Shown piece after piece: positions 16,967-24,959 of a stretch of DNA of 64,000 nt (the first letter of the stretch is position 1; every line of letters starts with the position of its first letter). Source of the stretch: JAGQVA01 sp033764335 (GTDB lineage: Bacteria > Bacteroidota > Bacteroidia > J057); contig JANRJC010000017.1 in NCBI GenBank assembly GCA_033764335.1, positions 248,001 to 312,000 on the forward strand. Reading direction: 5' to 3'. A program made the translations under genes and the position numbers. Under the pieces are notes generated by a model. That model was not told the origin of the DNA. It saw nothing but the letters and a program-made list of their open reading frames with translations, and did no database searches.

Positions 16967-18297
16967 AAAGTAGTTCCTTAACGATTTTGCTCATCGGTCT
17001 GATGGTGTTTCTGGCAGAGAGTGGATGCCTGTTTCCTGAAAAAAAATTTCCGGGCAACGAACTTCCTTTTCAGAAGACCGTGGAAATCCGCCAGGTAGGG
17101 AAAAACTACCAGCTTTATCGGCACGGGAAACCCTACTATATCCGGGGAGCCGGAGGCGATGAGTATTTTGGCGAACTCGCCGCCAACGGCGGCAATTCCG
17201 TCCGCACCTGGTCCACCTATCAACTCAAGGAGATCCTTGACCGGGCAGACTCTAACGGGCTTACCGTACTGGCAGGTCTCGATCTTTGGCCTGAAAGATT
17301 GGGAATGAATTATAACGACGCCCAAATGGTCGCCGACCAAAAAGAGCGAATCCGCAAAGATGTACTCACCTACAAAGACCATCCCGCCCTGCTGATGTGG
17401 GGAATCGGAAACGAACTGGATCTCGGTTATGCCAACGAAGATGTCTGGGTAGCCGTCAATGACATTGCGGCAATGATCCATGAGATTGACCCGAACCATC
17501 CGACCACCACCATGATCATGCCCAATGCCCGCAATACCCGCCTGATCGCCGAAAAAGCACCCGAAATAGACATACTTTCTTTTAACGTATTCGGCGCAGC
17601 CGGCAAACTCAATGAAAACCTGCGGAAACCCTGGTGGGGCTGGAAAGGCCCCTATATCATCTCCGAATGGGGCGGACTGGGGTGGTGGGAAAGGCAAACC
17701 ACCCAATGGCATGTACCCATTGATATGCCCGGAACCCTCAAAGCCCAAAAACTCGTGGAGGTTTATTCCGCCTCCATGAAAGAAGATACGAGTTGGTGCC
17801 TGGGTTCTTACCTGTTTTTCTGGGGAAACAAACAGGAGCGCACCCATACGTGGTTTAGTTTTTTTACCGAAGAAGGAAATCCCACTCCTATGGTCGAAGC
17901 CGCCCGTTACAACTGGACCGGCAAATGGCCCGATAACCGTGCACCGGTCATTGACTCCGTAAAACTCAACAACCGGATAGATTCGGAAAACATTTACCTC
18001 TACCAAAAACAACAATATTCCGCCCGTGTGCTTGCTAGCGACCCTGAAGGACAAAAACTTACCTACAAGTGGGAAATCCGGGCCGAAGGACTTTATATCA
18101 AAATCACCGGTGGCGACAAAGAAGAACGGCCGCAACCCCTTCCCGGACTTATTCAAAGCGTAAATGACGGCGTTATGTCCTTTACCGCTCCGGAGCAGCC
18201 CGGTCCCTACCGCATATTCGTCTATATATCCGACCCCGGAAAAACCACCACCATCGCCGACATCCCGTTTTTTGTCACCCATTCGGAGATTGATTGA
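16963..18297 (+). CDS. Lipoprotein glycosidase, paralogue of the GT2 fusion C-terminus
   Basis: A 444-residue lipoprotein (signal ending AESGC, Cys21) with a GH2/GH5-like TIM barrel and a C-terminal Ig-like domain. Both catalytic acids are present: Glu151 in GIGNEL and Glu235 in IISEWGG. The overall order (YIRGAGGDEYF, NSVRTWSTYQ, DHPALLMWGIGNE, EIDPNHP, PYIISEWGG, then an Ig-like domain ending FVYISDPGK) parallels residues 870-1290 of the upstream GT2 fusion, where the nucleophile is lost, so the two arose by duplication. Start and stop codons overlap (ATGA), implying coupled synthesis. Likely role: trimming, releasing or remodelling of the polymer made by the upstream synthase at the periplasmic face or outer membrane. 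Specificity unknown. Confidence 0.85.
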   Translation: MKSSSLTILLIGLMVFLAESGCLFPEKKFPGNELPFQKTVEIRQVGKNYQLYRHGKPYYIRGAGGDEYFGELAANGGNSVRTWSTYQLKEILDRADSNGLTVLAGLDLWPERLGMNYNDAQMVADQKERIRKDVLTYKDHPALLMWGIGNELDLGYANEDVWVAVNDIAAMIHEIDPNHPTTTMIMPNARNTRLIAEKAPEIDILSFNVFGAAGKLNENLRKPWWGWKGPYIISEWGGLGWWERQTTQWHVPIDMPGTLKAQKLVEVYSASMKEDTSWCLGSYLFFWGNKQERTHTWFSFFTEEGNPTPMVEAARYNWTGKWPDNRAPVIDSVKLNNRIDSENIYLYQKQQYSARVLASDPEGQKLTYKWEIRAEGLYIKITGGDKEERPQPLPGLIQSVNDGVMSFTAPEQPGPYRIFVYISDPGKTTTIADIPFFVTHSEID

Positions 18298-18308
18298 GGT
18301 AAAATGTT

Positions 18309-18316
18309 TAGCTTTG
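18309..18316 (+). promoter_or_regulatory. -7 element (TAGCTTTG) four bases before ATG
   Basis: A full match to TAnnTTTG, four bases before the deformylase ATG at 18321. If transcription starts about seven bases after the element, the transcript would begin at or next to the start codon. It lies after the stop of the preceding gene. Confidence 0.5.
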
Positions 18317-18320
18317 TCGA

Positions 18321-18947
18321 ATGAAAAAGCTGCTTTTACCCCTCGGTTTTATGTTTTTATTTCTGCCGGTTTTTGCACAAACCCCAGAAATAACCCCGCT
18401 TTCAGCGAAAGAAAACGCCCTCATCCTGGAGGCCGATACCGCCACACCCATGAGAGTCTTTTTAATTACAAAATACCAGGATTCCCTCCTGTTGCGATCC
18501 AAAAGCCTTCCGGTAAAAGCAAATCCTGCCGACTCCGTTTTGCAACATTTCATCGCCCGGTTGTACCGCACCGTGACTGACTCCGCGTCCATGGGTGTGG
18601 GCATTGCCGCCCCGCAGGTAGGGCTTTTGCGCCAGATAATCTGGGTACAACGATTTGACAAAGAAGGATTTCCCTTCGAGGTTTATCTTAACCCCGAGAT
18701 CAGGCAGTATTCCCATTTACAACGCAACGGCATGGAAGGCTGCCTGTCTATCCCCGATATACGAGACACCGTCAACCGCGCCTACGCGATCCTGATCGAA
18801 TACGACTATCCCGACGGAAGCCATCATATCGAAATGATCGAAGATTTTACCGCCGTGATTTTTCAGCACGAAATAGACCACCTCCACGGCATCGTATTCA
18901 CCGATCACCTCAAAGAAGAAATCCGCGAAGCGGAGGAGAAAGAGTAA
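18321..18947 (+). CDS. def: Peptide deformylase with N-terminal signal peptide
   Basis: A 208-residue peptide deformylase. All three metal-site motifs are intact: GVGIAAPQVG, EGCLSIP (Cys141) and QHEIDHLHG (His183, Glu184, His187). Unlike ordinary deformylases (about 165-190 residues), it starts with an apparent signal peptide, MKKLLLPLGFMFLFLPVFAQ, with likely cleavage after FA, followed by about 45 extra residues before the catalytic domain. An exported deformylase could not act on nascent cytosolic formyl-Met, so the role is unclear; it may process formyl peptides outside the cytoplasm or be an extra copy. It lies 23 bases after the lipoprotein glycosidase but has its own -7-like element. 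Enzyme class is firm, location inferred. Confidence 0.9.
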   Translation: MKKLLLPLGFMFLFLPVFAQTPEITPLSAKENALILEADTATPMRVFLITKYQDSLLLRSKSLPVKANPADSVLQHFIARLYRTVTDSASMGVGIAAPQVGLLRQIIWVQRFDKEGFPFEVYLNPEIRQYSHLQRNGMEGCLSIPDIRDTVNRAYAILIEYDYPDGSHHIEMIEDFTAVIFQHEIDHLHGIVFTDHLKEEIREAEEKE

Positions 18948-19083
18948 TGCGGTAACCCCCTTCCGCCTATTTCGTCCCCCTTGTGAAGGGGAACGGACGG
19001 GGCGCAAACCCACGGAAACGCCGCCAAACGAGGGAATGAATTCCCCCGCGACGAATGCAATGCGCCGGAGGCGTTCAGCAGTT

Positions 19084-19111
19084 CGTACTTCTTATTTCGT
19101 ACTTCTTATTT
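19084..19111. repeat. Two tandem copies of a 14-base unit
   Basis: CGTACTTCTTATTT is repeated exactly twice (19084-19097 and 19098-19111), at the 3' end of yidD and just beyond it. Probably slippage or a local duplication. Confidence 0.6.
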
Positions 19112-19346
19112 CCTTCTCCGGCACGGGATCATATCCGCTTCCTCCCCACGGGTGGCACCGGGAAATGCGCCGGATCGCCATCCAGCCGCCTTTTAGGGGT
19201 CCGTGTTTTTGGATCGCCTCCGCTGCGTAATGGGAGCAGGTGGGCACGTACCGGCACGTCGCCGGGGTAAAGGGAGATATCGCTCCCTGGTAAAACCGGA
19301 TCAATAGAATCATCAGCCCGGAAAAAAACTTCCGTATTATATTCAT
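19092..19346 (-). CDS. yidD: Membrane protein insertion efficiency factor YidD
   Basis: An 84-residue YidD-family protein, thought to assist YidC/Sec-dependent membrane protein insertion at the inner membrane. It has an amphipathic N-terminal segment, then the family signature YQGAISPFTPATCRYVPTC, SHYAAEAIQKHGPLKGGW and RISRCHPWGGSGYDPVP. In many bacteria yidD sits between rnpA and yidC; here it is alone, as is common in Bacteroidota. A -7 element lies four bases upstream of its ATG. The last residues overlap a tandem 14-base repeat. Confidence 0.93.
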   Translation of the reverse strand: MNIIRKFFSGLMILLIRFYQGAISPFTPATCRYVPTCSHYAAEAIQKHGPLKGGWMAIRRISRCHPWGGSGYDPVPEKEIRSTK

Positions 19347-19350
19347 CTTA

Positions 19351-19358
19351 CAAAAATA
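19351..19358 (-). promoter_or_regulatory. -7 element (TATTTTTG) four bases before the yidD ATG
   Basis: Read on the minus strand, TATTTTTG fully matches TAnnTTTG and is followed by TAAG and the ATG. Spacing is identical to that before the deformylase gene and aroC. Confidence 0.5.
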
Positions 19359-19379
19359 ATACAGATTACGCTCATTTTC

Positions 19380-22127
19380 CTATTTCTCCTTTATTACCTC
19401 ATATATTGCCTGGTGTACGCGCTGGTAAATGTCTAACGAATAGGTCTTGCGATTGGCGCGGGTGGGGTGAACCCGGTTGGATAAAACCACGATCAGTAGT
19501 TGGTTTTCGGGATCGGCCCAAGTGAAGGTTCCGGTAAAACCCGAATGCCCAAAACTGCTATCACTGGCGTCAATGGCGCAATATCCTTTTTCTTTGTCTG
19601 CAAGAAGGGGTTTGTCAAATCCAAGTCCCCGCCGATTTCCCCTGTCGGCAAACTGGTAGCGGGAAAATTCCTTCATCGTCGCGGTGGATATGTAGCGGCT
19701 TCCTCCATATTCGCCCATCTGAAGGTACATTTGCATGAGTTTGGCGAGGTCGTTGGCGTTGGAAAATAAACCGGCATTGCCCGTAACGCCGCCAAACATT
19801 GCAGCCGACTCGTCGTGTACAAATCCCTGAACCAGTTGATGGCGGAAAAAAGTGTCGTTTTCCGTAGGAACAATGTCCGCTTGGGGAAATTTTTTCCACG
19901 GATTGTAGGTCAGCCGCGTCGCTCCCAAGGGATCGTAAATTTTCTCCCTCAGGTAGGTTTCCATCTCCATTCCGGTAAGGCGCTGAATCACTGGAGGATA
20001 CAATAAAAATCCAAGATCTGAATACACATACCCCTGATTGACATCCAGCGGGGATTTTCGGATGGATTTGTACATTTTCTGCTGATAGTTTTTGTGCAGG
20101 TAATAAAATTCGGTGGTACGGATGGGAAAAGTTTCGGAAGAATCTCGTGAAAAAGTATTCCTTTTAAACGAACCGTTTTTTTTGAGGGTCGGCGACCAAA
20201 ACACAATTGAGGCCTTTAACCCGGCCTGATGCGTGAGCATATCTCTTATTATCATTTCACCTTTATCGGAACGGTCAAAGTAAGGGAAATAGGTTTTTAA
20301 CGGTTGATCCACATCCAATTTTCCCGAATCCACCAGTTGCATCAGCACCGGAAGCGCACCGGAAATTTTGGAAACAGAGGCCAAATCGTAGAGGTCATCG
20401 AGGTCAACCGGTTGTTTTTTGTCATAGGTATGATACCCATACGCCTGATGGAAAATCACCTGATTATTTTTCGCCACTAAAACCTGACAGCCGGGAAAAG
20501 CCAAACTGTCCAGGCCCTCATCAATCACGGCTTCGACTTTCTGCCGCAGTTTTAGTCCGTCAAGTCCTACGGCTTCCGGAACCGTATAAGAAAACCGCAA
20601 ACCTCCCATCGTGGAAAGTCCTTCTCCCTGGCGAAACGCGCCCATGTCTATGGGCAAACGCCCCCTTGCACCTATTCCCCCAAACAACAACTGAGCCGCC
20701 ACCGACTGGCTTATGTCCGAGTGATGAAAGGCAAAAACCAGCGATGAAGCCGACTCGATACCGGGAAAATCGTCAAGGGCCGAAATTTCCGTAAAAAATA
20801 CCAGGGTTGATTTACCCGAAGTTTTCAGCCATTCCAGCAAATCTTTCATTGCGGGGGAAATCTGATCGTATCCTCCAAAAACCCCGGCAACAATTCTATC
20901 CTTTTGTTCCAGATAATTTTTTAATTCGGCGACACGGGTAGCAGACGCATCCCATGAAAGCTGCCGGTGCTCAAAGTCGGTGTAGAGTTCCAATGTCTGT
21001 TGAAAGGTATTTTCTTCTGCTGCACCGATGACAAGCGAAACAAACGAATTTTCGCCCAAATTCTGATAGGGAATGACGGGTGCGTCGTTTCGCAAAACCG
21101 TCAAGGCTCCCGCAGCACGCTGGATCGCCGGTAAAAGCGGACGGTAAGCGCGCCGAGAAACCCGGGCGGCAGAAGAAGTCCCCGCCGTAAGCTGTTTGAT
21201 CATCAGTACTTTGCGGCACTTCTGGTCAATCTGTGCCCAAGTGAGTTTTCCGGTTTTGAGAGTTTCTTTTATTTGGGAAATGGCGGTGGCAATATCGGTA
21301 TTTAGTAAAACCACATCTTTGTCCGAGGCCAGCCATTCTCCCGCATTCTCCGATTTTCCCCGCATATCGCCGACGACCAATCCCTGATAGAGGTAAACCT
21401 CCCGCGAAAACCCGGGATCGGAAGTTATTACGCCTCCCAATCCCCGTTTGCTCAGGGTCATTAGCGAGCCATCCGTTCCCGCAGGAGTTGTTCCGGCAAT
21501 CGGAAAAACACCCTTTTCCTGCAACCCGTCCAGAAATAAAGAAATGCGTCCCGGGTCTCCCTGAAAGGCAATTTTAGCCGTAGGAGTAGTCAGGTTCAGC
21601 ACTTCCGGCAAGCCGAATTGAATCCCGGCGGATTGGTATTTTCCGGCAAGGTCATTGGCCCAAACCGACACCTGGCGCAAATCCGCTACGGCACCGATCA
21701 TCTCCGGCAAAGGGAGCGGGTCTTCTGCCGTTCCCGGCAAACCCCAAGCCCCCGATTGAGCACCCTTCAGTAAAGGAATTCGCCCGAAAGAGCCTAACTG
21801 TGAAGATATTTGCCTTAGTTTTCCGTAGTCGTCGGTGAGAATGAGGCATCCACCGAGGCCCCAGTTTTGGATCGAAGATACCAGATCGGAGATCGTAAAA
21901 GGGCCGCTTTCCGGCGCTTGCCACGCCCGCCATACCAGTTGGCCGATTTTTTCTTCGGGAGAAAGCGATTGCATCAGCGAATCAACCCCGGCAGCAGAAG
22001 CATCGGAAAACCAGGGACGAAAAGGAGCCGGATCCGCCTGCGCAAAGAGAAAACCGGGGCTATTAAAACCGGCAAACAGCAGCACAAAAACTGCAAAAAA
22101 GGAAGAAAAAGCAGGGACGATACGCAT
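19380..22127 (-). CDS. GH3-like domain fused to serine beta-lactamase-type hydrolase
   Basis: About 915 residues, exported (signal MRIVPAFSSFFAVFVLLFAG up to LFAQ). I start it at ATG 22127, not the TTG two codons earlier. The N-terminal third resembles NagZ-type GH3 beta-N-acetylhexosaminidases (LSPEEKIGQLVW, LGGCLIL, YQGLVVGD, then a segment like the domain's end), but the KHFPGHGDTxxDSH catalytic loop is absent: the corresponding stretch reads FPIAGTTPAGTDGS. The C-terminal part is a class C beta-lactamase/esterase-type domain with SVSK (near residue 584), YSDLGF and HSGFTG. This architecture is known in Bacteroidota and probably acts on cell-wall material. It is divergent from the deoR-nagB-murQ run, sharing a 137-base control region. 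The beta-lactamase half looks active; the GH3 half may not be. Confidence 0.85.
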   Translation of the reverse strand: MRIVPAFSSFFAVFVLLFAGFNSPGFLFAQADPAPFRPWFSDASAAGVDSLMQSLSPEEKIGQLVWRAWQAPESGPFTISDLVSSIQNWGLGGCLILTDDYGKLRQISSQLGSFGRIPLLKGAQSGAWGLPGTAEDPLPLPEMIGAVADLRQVSVWANDLAGKYQSAGIQFGLPEVLNLTTPTAKIAFQGDPGRISLFLDGLQEKGVFPIAGTTPAGTDGSLMTLSKRGLGGVITSDPGFSREVYLYQGLVVGDMRGKSENAGEWLASDKDVVLLNTDIATAISQIKETLKTGKLTWAQIDQKCRKVLMIKQLTAGTSSAARVSRRAYRPLLPAIQRAAGALTVLRNDAPVIPYQNLGENSFVSLVIGAAEENTFQQTLELYTDFEHRQLSWDASATRVAELKNYLEQKDRIVAGVFGGYDQISPAMKDLLEWLKTSGKSTLVFFTEISALDDFPGIESASSLVFAFHHSDISQSVAAQLLFGGIGARGRLPIDMGAFRQGEGLSTMGGLRFSYTVPEAVGLDGLKLRQKVEAVIDEGLDSLAFPGCQVLVAKNNQVIFHQAYGYHTYDKKQPVDLDDLYDLASVSKISGALPVLMQLVDSGKLDVDQPLKTYFPYFDRSDKGEMIIRDMLTHQAGLKASIVFWSPTLKKNGSFKRNTFSRDSSETFPIRTTEFYYLHKNYQQKMYKSIRKSPLDVNQGYVYSDLGFLLYPPVIQRLTGMEMETYLREKIYDPLGATRLTYNPWKKFPQADIVPTENDTFFRHQLVQGFVHDESAAMFGGVTGNAGLFSNANDLAKLMQMYLQMGEYGGSRYISTATMKEFSRYQFADRGNRRGLGFDKPLLADKEKGYCAIDASDSSFGHSGFTGTFTWADPENQLLIVVLSNRVHPTRANRKTYSLDIYQRVHQAIYEVIKEK

Positions 22128-22189
22128 ATACAAGGGTAGTTAGAGGATAAATCCGCAGATAGTATAAGTTTTTTTGATCAAATAAGAAA

Positions 22190-22208
22190 AAACCCGCACA
22201 AAAATGCA
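22190..22208. promoter_or_regulatory. Operator-like direct repeat, copy 1
   Basis: AAACCCGCACAAAAATGCA shares 17 of 19 bases with 22241-22259. The copies start 51 bases apart, close to five helical turns, in the control region between the GH3 gene and the DeoR gene. Binding by the DeoR protein is inference. Confidence 0.5.
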
Positions 22209-22229
22209 TACACATTTGAAAAATACTCA

Positions 22230-22237
22230 TATATTTG
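22230..22237 (+). promoter_or_regulatory. -7 promoter element (TATATTTG) of the deoR-nagB-murQ run
   Basis: Exact TAnnTTTG match, 27 bases before the DeoR ATG at 22265 and lying between the two operator-like repeats. No well-spaced TTTG -33 box is visible. Confidence 0.5.
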
Positions 22238-22240
22238 CAA

Positions 22241-22259
22241 AAACCCGCACAAACACGCA
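22241..22259. promoter_or_regulatory. Operator-like direct repeat, copy 2
   Basis: AAACCCGCACAAACACGCA, directly downstream of the -7 element, so a bound repressor would cover the transcription start. See copy 1 at 22190. Confidence 0.5.
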
Positions 22260-22264
22260 GATAT

Positions 22265-23014
22265 ATGCTTAAAGAAGAACGGCATAATTTTATCTTGGAA
22301 GAACTCCGGACGAAAAACAAAGTTCTTACTTTTGAGTTAAGCCATATCTTCGCCGTGTCGGAAGACACCATCCGCCGCGATCTGAAAGAGCTTGCCGACC
22401 AGGGACAGATCAAAAAAGTGCATGGAGGCGCCGTTTCCCATTCGCTAAACCCCTACAACTACAAAGACCGGGCGGTATATGCGTTTGAGGAGAAAATTCA
22501 AATTGCGGAAAAAGCCAAATACCTGATTCGAAATCAGCAGGTTGTATTTATGGACGGAGGCACAACCAACCTTGAACTTGCCCGACGGCTGCCGCCGGAC
22601 CTCAATGCAACCATTATCACCAACAGCATCCCCATTGCCGCATTACTCACCGAACATCCAAACATTGAACTGGTAGTCATTGGGGGGAAAATGCTGAAAT
22701 CGGCGCAGGTCACTATTGGCCCCGAAGTGATAGACACGCTTTCCGGTATTCGGGCAGACCTCTGCATCCTCGGTACCCGGAGCATCCATCACCAGATTGG
22801 TATTTCGGAAATTGACTGGGATGAGACGAAAGTCAAACGCGCCATGCTCAACCATTCCAACGAAATCATCTGCCTCGTCATACCCGAAAAATTTGGCACG
22901 GTACAGCCCTATATCATCGGTGAAACCCGCCAAATTTCCACCATCGTCACCACCCTCGACAAAAAAGATAAAATCCTCCAGCCTTTCCTCGAAACTGGAA
23001 TCGAAATCCTATGA
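22265..23014 (+). CDS. DeoR-family transcriptional regulator
   Basis: A 249-residue sugar-responsive repressor type. The N-terminal winged helix is typical (LKEERHNFILEELR, VSEDTIRRDLKELADQGQIKKVHGGAV), and the C-terminal sensor domain has the phosphosugar-isomerase-like motifs MDGGTTNLELAR and GGKM. I choose ATG 22265; the upstream in-frame TTG would place the start inside the promoter. It is the first gene of a run with nagB-deacetylase and murQ, and it faces the GH3/beta-lactamase gene. It probably represses both directions and responds to an amino-sugar phosphate such as GlcN-6-P or MurNAc-6-P. Effector and regulon are inferred from position. Confidence 0.9.
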   Translation: MLKEERHNFILEELRTKNKVLTFELSHIFAVSEDTIRRDLKELADQGQIKKVHGGAVSHSLNPYNYKDRAVYAFEEKIQIAEKAKYLIRNQQVVFMDGGTTNLELARRLPPDLNATIITNSIPIAALLTEHPNIELVVIGGKMLKSAQVTIGPEVIDTLSGIRADLCILGTRSIHHQIGISEIDWDETKVKRAMLNHSNEIICLVIPEKFGTVQPYIIGETRQISTIVTTLDKKDKILQPFLETGIEIL

Positions 23015-23037
23015 AAAAACTATAACCGATTATCACT

Positions 23038-24954
23038 ATGCTACAAACCGCTTATCCCACCGTCTATCAGTACGAAAAAATCCCCACGCGCATCTACGAC
23101 AATTCGTCGGCGGCCTCCAAAGAAGTAGCCCAACAGATCGCAAACCTGATCCGCCACAAAGCCAAAAAAGGCGAAACGGCTGTTCTTGGCCTCGCCACCG
23201 GTTCTACCCCCACTGGGGTGTATAACGAATTGGTCCGCATGCACAAAGAAGAGGGACTATCTTTCAAAAATGTAGTCACTTTTAACCTGGACGAATATTA
23301 CCCGATGGATCCCGGTGCGCTACAAAGCTATCACCGTTTCATGCGTGAATACCTTTTTGATCATATAGATATTGACAAAAAGAATATCCATATCCCCGAT
23401 GGAACGCTTAGCCTGGAGGAGATTGTAACCTTTTGCGAAAACTACGAAAAGAAAATTGAGGCCCTCGGAGGGCTTGACCTTCAGGTACTCGGTATTGGCC
23501 GCTCGGGCCACATTGGCTTCAACGAGCCAGGTTCAGCACTAAGTTCGCGCACCCGTCTTATCGCCCTTGACCAAATTACGGTACGCGACGCCGCCAGTGA
23601 TTTTTTCGCCCAGGAAAACGTTCCCCGGAGGGCCATCACAATGGGTGTGGGAACCATCATGGAAGCGAAATCCGTAATCCTGATGGCATGGGGCGAAGGA
23701 AAAGCGCCCGTCATCCGCAAAACGGTCGAAGGCCCTGTAACGGAGTTGATTCCGGCAACCTTCCTCCAGAAACACCCCAACGCCCAGATCATCCTCGACA
23801 ATGCCGCCGCGGCAGAACTCACCCGTCTGAAAGCTCCGTGGCTTGTAGGTCCCTGCGAATGGACCGATAAACTCACCCGCGTAGCCGTTGTTTGGCTCTG
23901 CCAGCAGGTGAAAAAACCCATTCTGAAACTTACCGACGAAGACTATAACGAACACGGCATGGGCGAACTTGTCGCCGACCACGGCCCGGCTTATGACATT
24001 AACATCAAAGTTTTCAACGAACTCCAACATACCATCACCGGATGGCCCGGAGGAAAACCCGACGCCGACGATACTTTCCGCCCGGAAAGACGTTCTCCTT
24101 TCCCCAAACGAGTAGTCATTTTCAGCCCACATCCTGACGACGACGTGATTTCGATGGGAGGAACGTTTATTCGACTTGTAGATCAGGGACACGATGTACA
24201 TGTCGCTTACCAGACTTCGGGAAATATCGCTGTTTTCGACGACGCCGCTATTCGATTTATTGATTTTGCCGTGGATTTCAGCCAAAAATTCAACCAGGAC
24301 CACGAGCGGATTGCCAAGATGTATAAAGAAAGTCGGGAGTTTCTGGCGAATAAAAAACCCGGGCAACCCGACTCCGAAGACATCAAACACATCAAGGGAC
24401 TGATCCGCAGAGGAGAAGCCAAATCCGGCTGTCGGTATTGTGGTATCCCAGATGAAAATGCCCATTTCCTCGATCTTCCTTTTTATGAAACCGGAACCGT
24501 AAAAAAGAAACCCCTCGGCGAAGAAGACATTCAAATCACCGTTGACCTGCTGCAAAAAATCAAACCGCACCAGATCTATGCCGCCGGTGACCTTTCCGAC
24601 CCGCACGGAACCCATCGGGTATGTCTTGAAGCCGTATTTCGCGCCTTGGATCGCCTGAAAAACGAAGACTGGATGAAAGACTGCTGGGTATGGCTTTACC
24701 GCGGGGCATGGCAGGAGTGGGGAATTGAAGATATCGAAATGGCAGTGCCGATCAGCCCGATCGAATTACAGCGCAAACGCCATGCGATCTTCAAACACCA
24801 GTCCCAAAAGGACAGCGCCCTGTTTCCCGGTTCAGACCCCCGTGAATTCTGGCAAAGAGCCGAAGACCGCAATCGTCGCACGGCCCAGATTTACGATGAA
24901 CTCGGCCTGCCCGAATACGAAGCCATTGAAGCATTTGTCCGTTATAAGTTTTAA
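23038..24954 (+). CDS. nagB: Glucosamine-6-phosphate deaminase fused to PIG-L/LmbE-type deacetylase domain
   Basis: A 638-residue fusion. Residues 1 to about 270 are NagB-like: LATGSTPTGVYNELV, FNLDEYYPMD, GIGRSGHIGFNEPGS and MGVGTIMEAK; it converts GlcN-6-P to Fru-6-P plus ammonia. From about residue 355 a PIG-L/LmbE domain begins (FSPHPDDDVISMGGT, 362-376), where the family usually has AHPDDE, and SDPHGTH further on is the likely metal ligand region. Bacteroidota NagB fusions of this kind are known, but the second domain's substrate is not settled; N-acetyl removal from an amino-sugar phosphate is a reasonable guess, as no nagA is present here. It lies 23 bases after the DeoR gene and five before murQ. 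Confidence 0.92.
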   Translation: MLQTAYPTVYQYEKIPTRIYDNSSAASKEVAQQIANLIRHKAKKGETAVLGLATGSTPTGVYNELVRMHKEEGLSFKNVVTFNLDEYYPMDPGALQSYHRFMREYLFDHIDIDKKNIHIPDGTLSLEEIVTFCENYEKKIEALGGLDLQVLGIGRSGHIGFNEPGSALSSRTRLIALDQITVRDAASDFFAQENVPRRAITMGVGTIMEAKSVILMAWGEGKAPVIRKTVEGPVTELIPATFLQKHPNAQIILDNAAAAELTRLKAPWLVGPCEWTDKLTRVAVVWLCQQVKKPILKLTDEDYNEHGMGELVADHGPAYDINIKVFNELQHTITGWPGGKPDADDTFRPERRSPFPKRVVIFSPHPDDDVISMGGTFIRLVDQGHDVHVAYQTSGNIAVFDDAAIRFIDFAVDFSQKFNQDHERIAKMYKESREFLANKKPGQPDSEDIKHIKGLIRRGEAKSGCRYCGIPDENAHFLDLPFYETGTVKKKPLGEEDIQITVDLLQKIKPHQIYAAGDLSDPHGTHRVCLEAVFRALDRLKNEDWMKDCWVWLYRGAWQEWGIEDIEMAVPISPIELQRKRHAIFKHQSQKDSALFPGSDPREFWQRAEDRNRRTAQIYDELGLPEYEAIEAFVRYKF

Positions 24955-24959
24955 TAAAA

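Noticed and set aside
16978..18282. 434-residue open frame on the minus strand
   Set aside because: Exactly opposite the lipoprotein glycosidase, with Gly/Val/Phe-rich low-information sequence.
18948..19091. Short hairpin CCCCTTGTGAAGGGG and GC-rich patches that might be a terminator
   Set aside because: No T-tract after the stem on either strand.
23539..24615. 358-residue open frame on the minus strand
   Set aside because: Antisense of the conserved NagB-deacetylase fusion.
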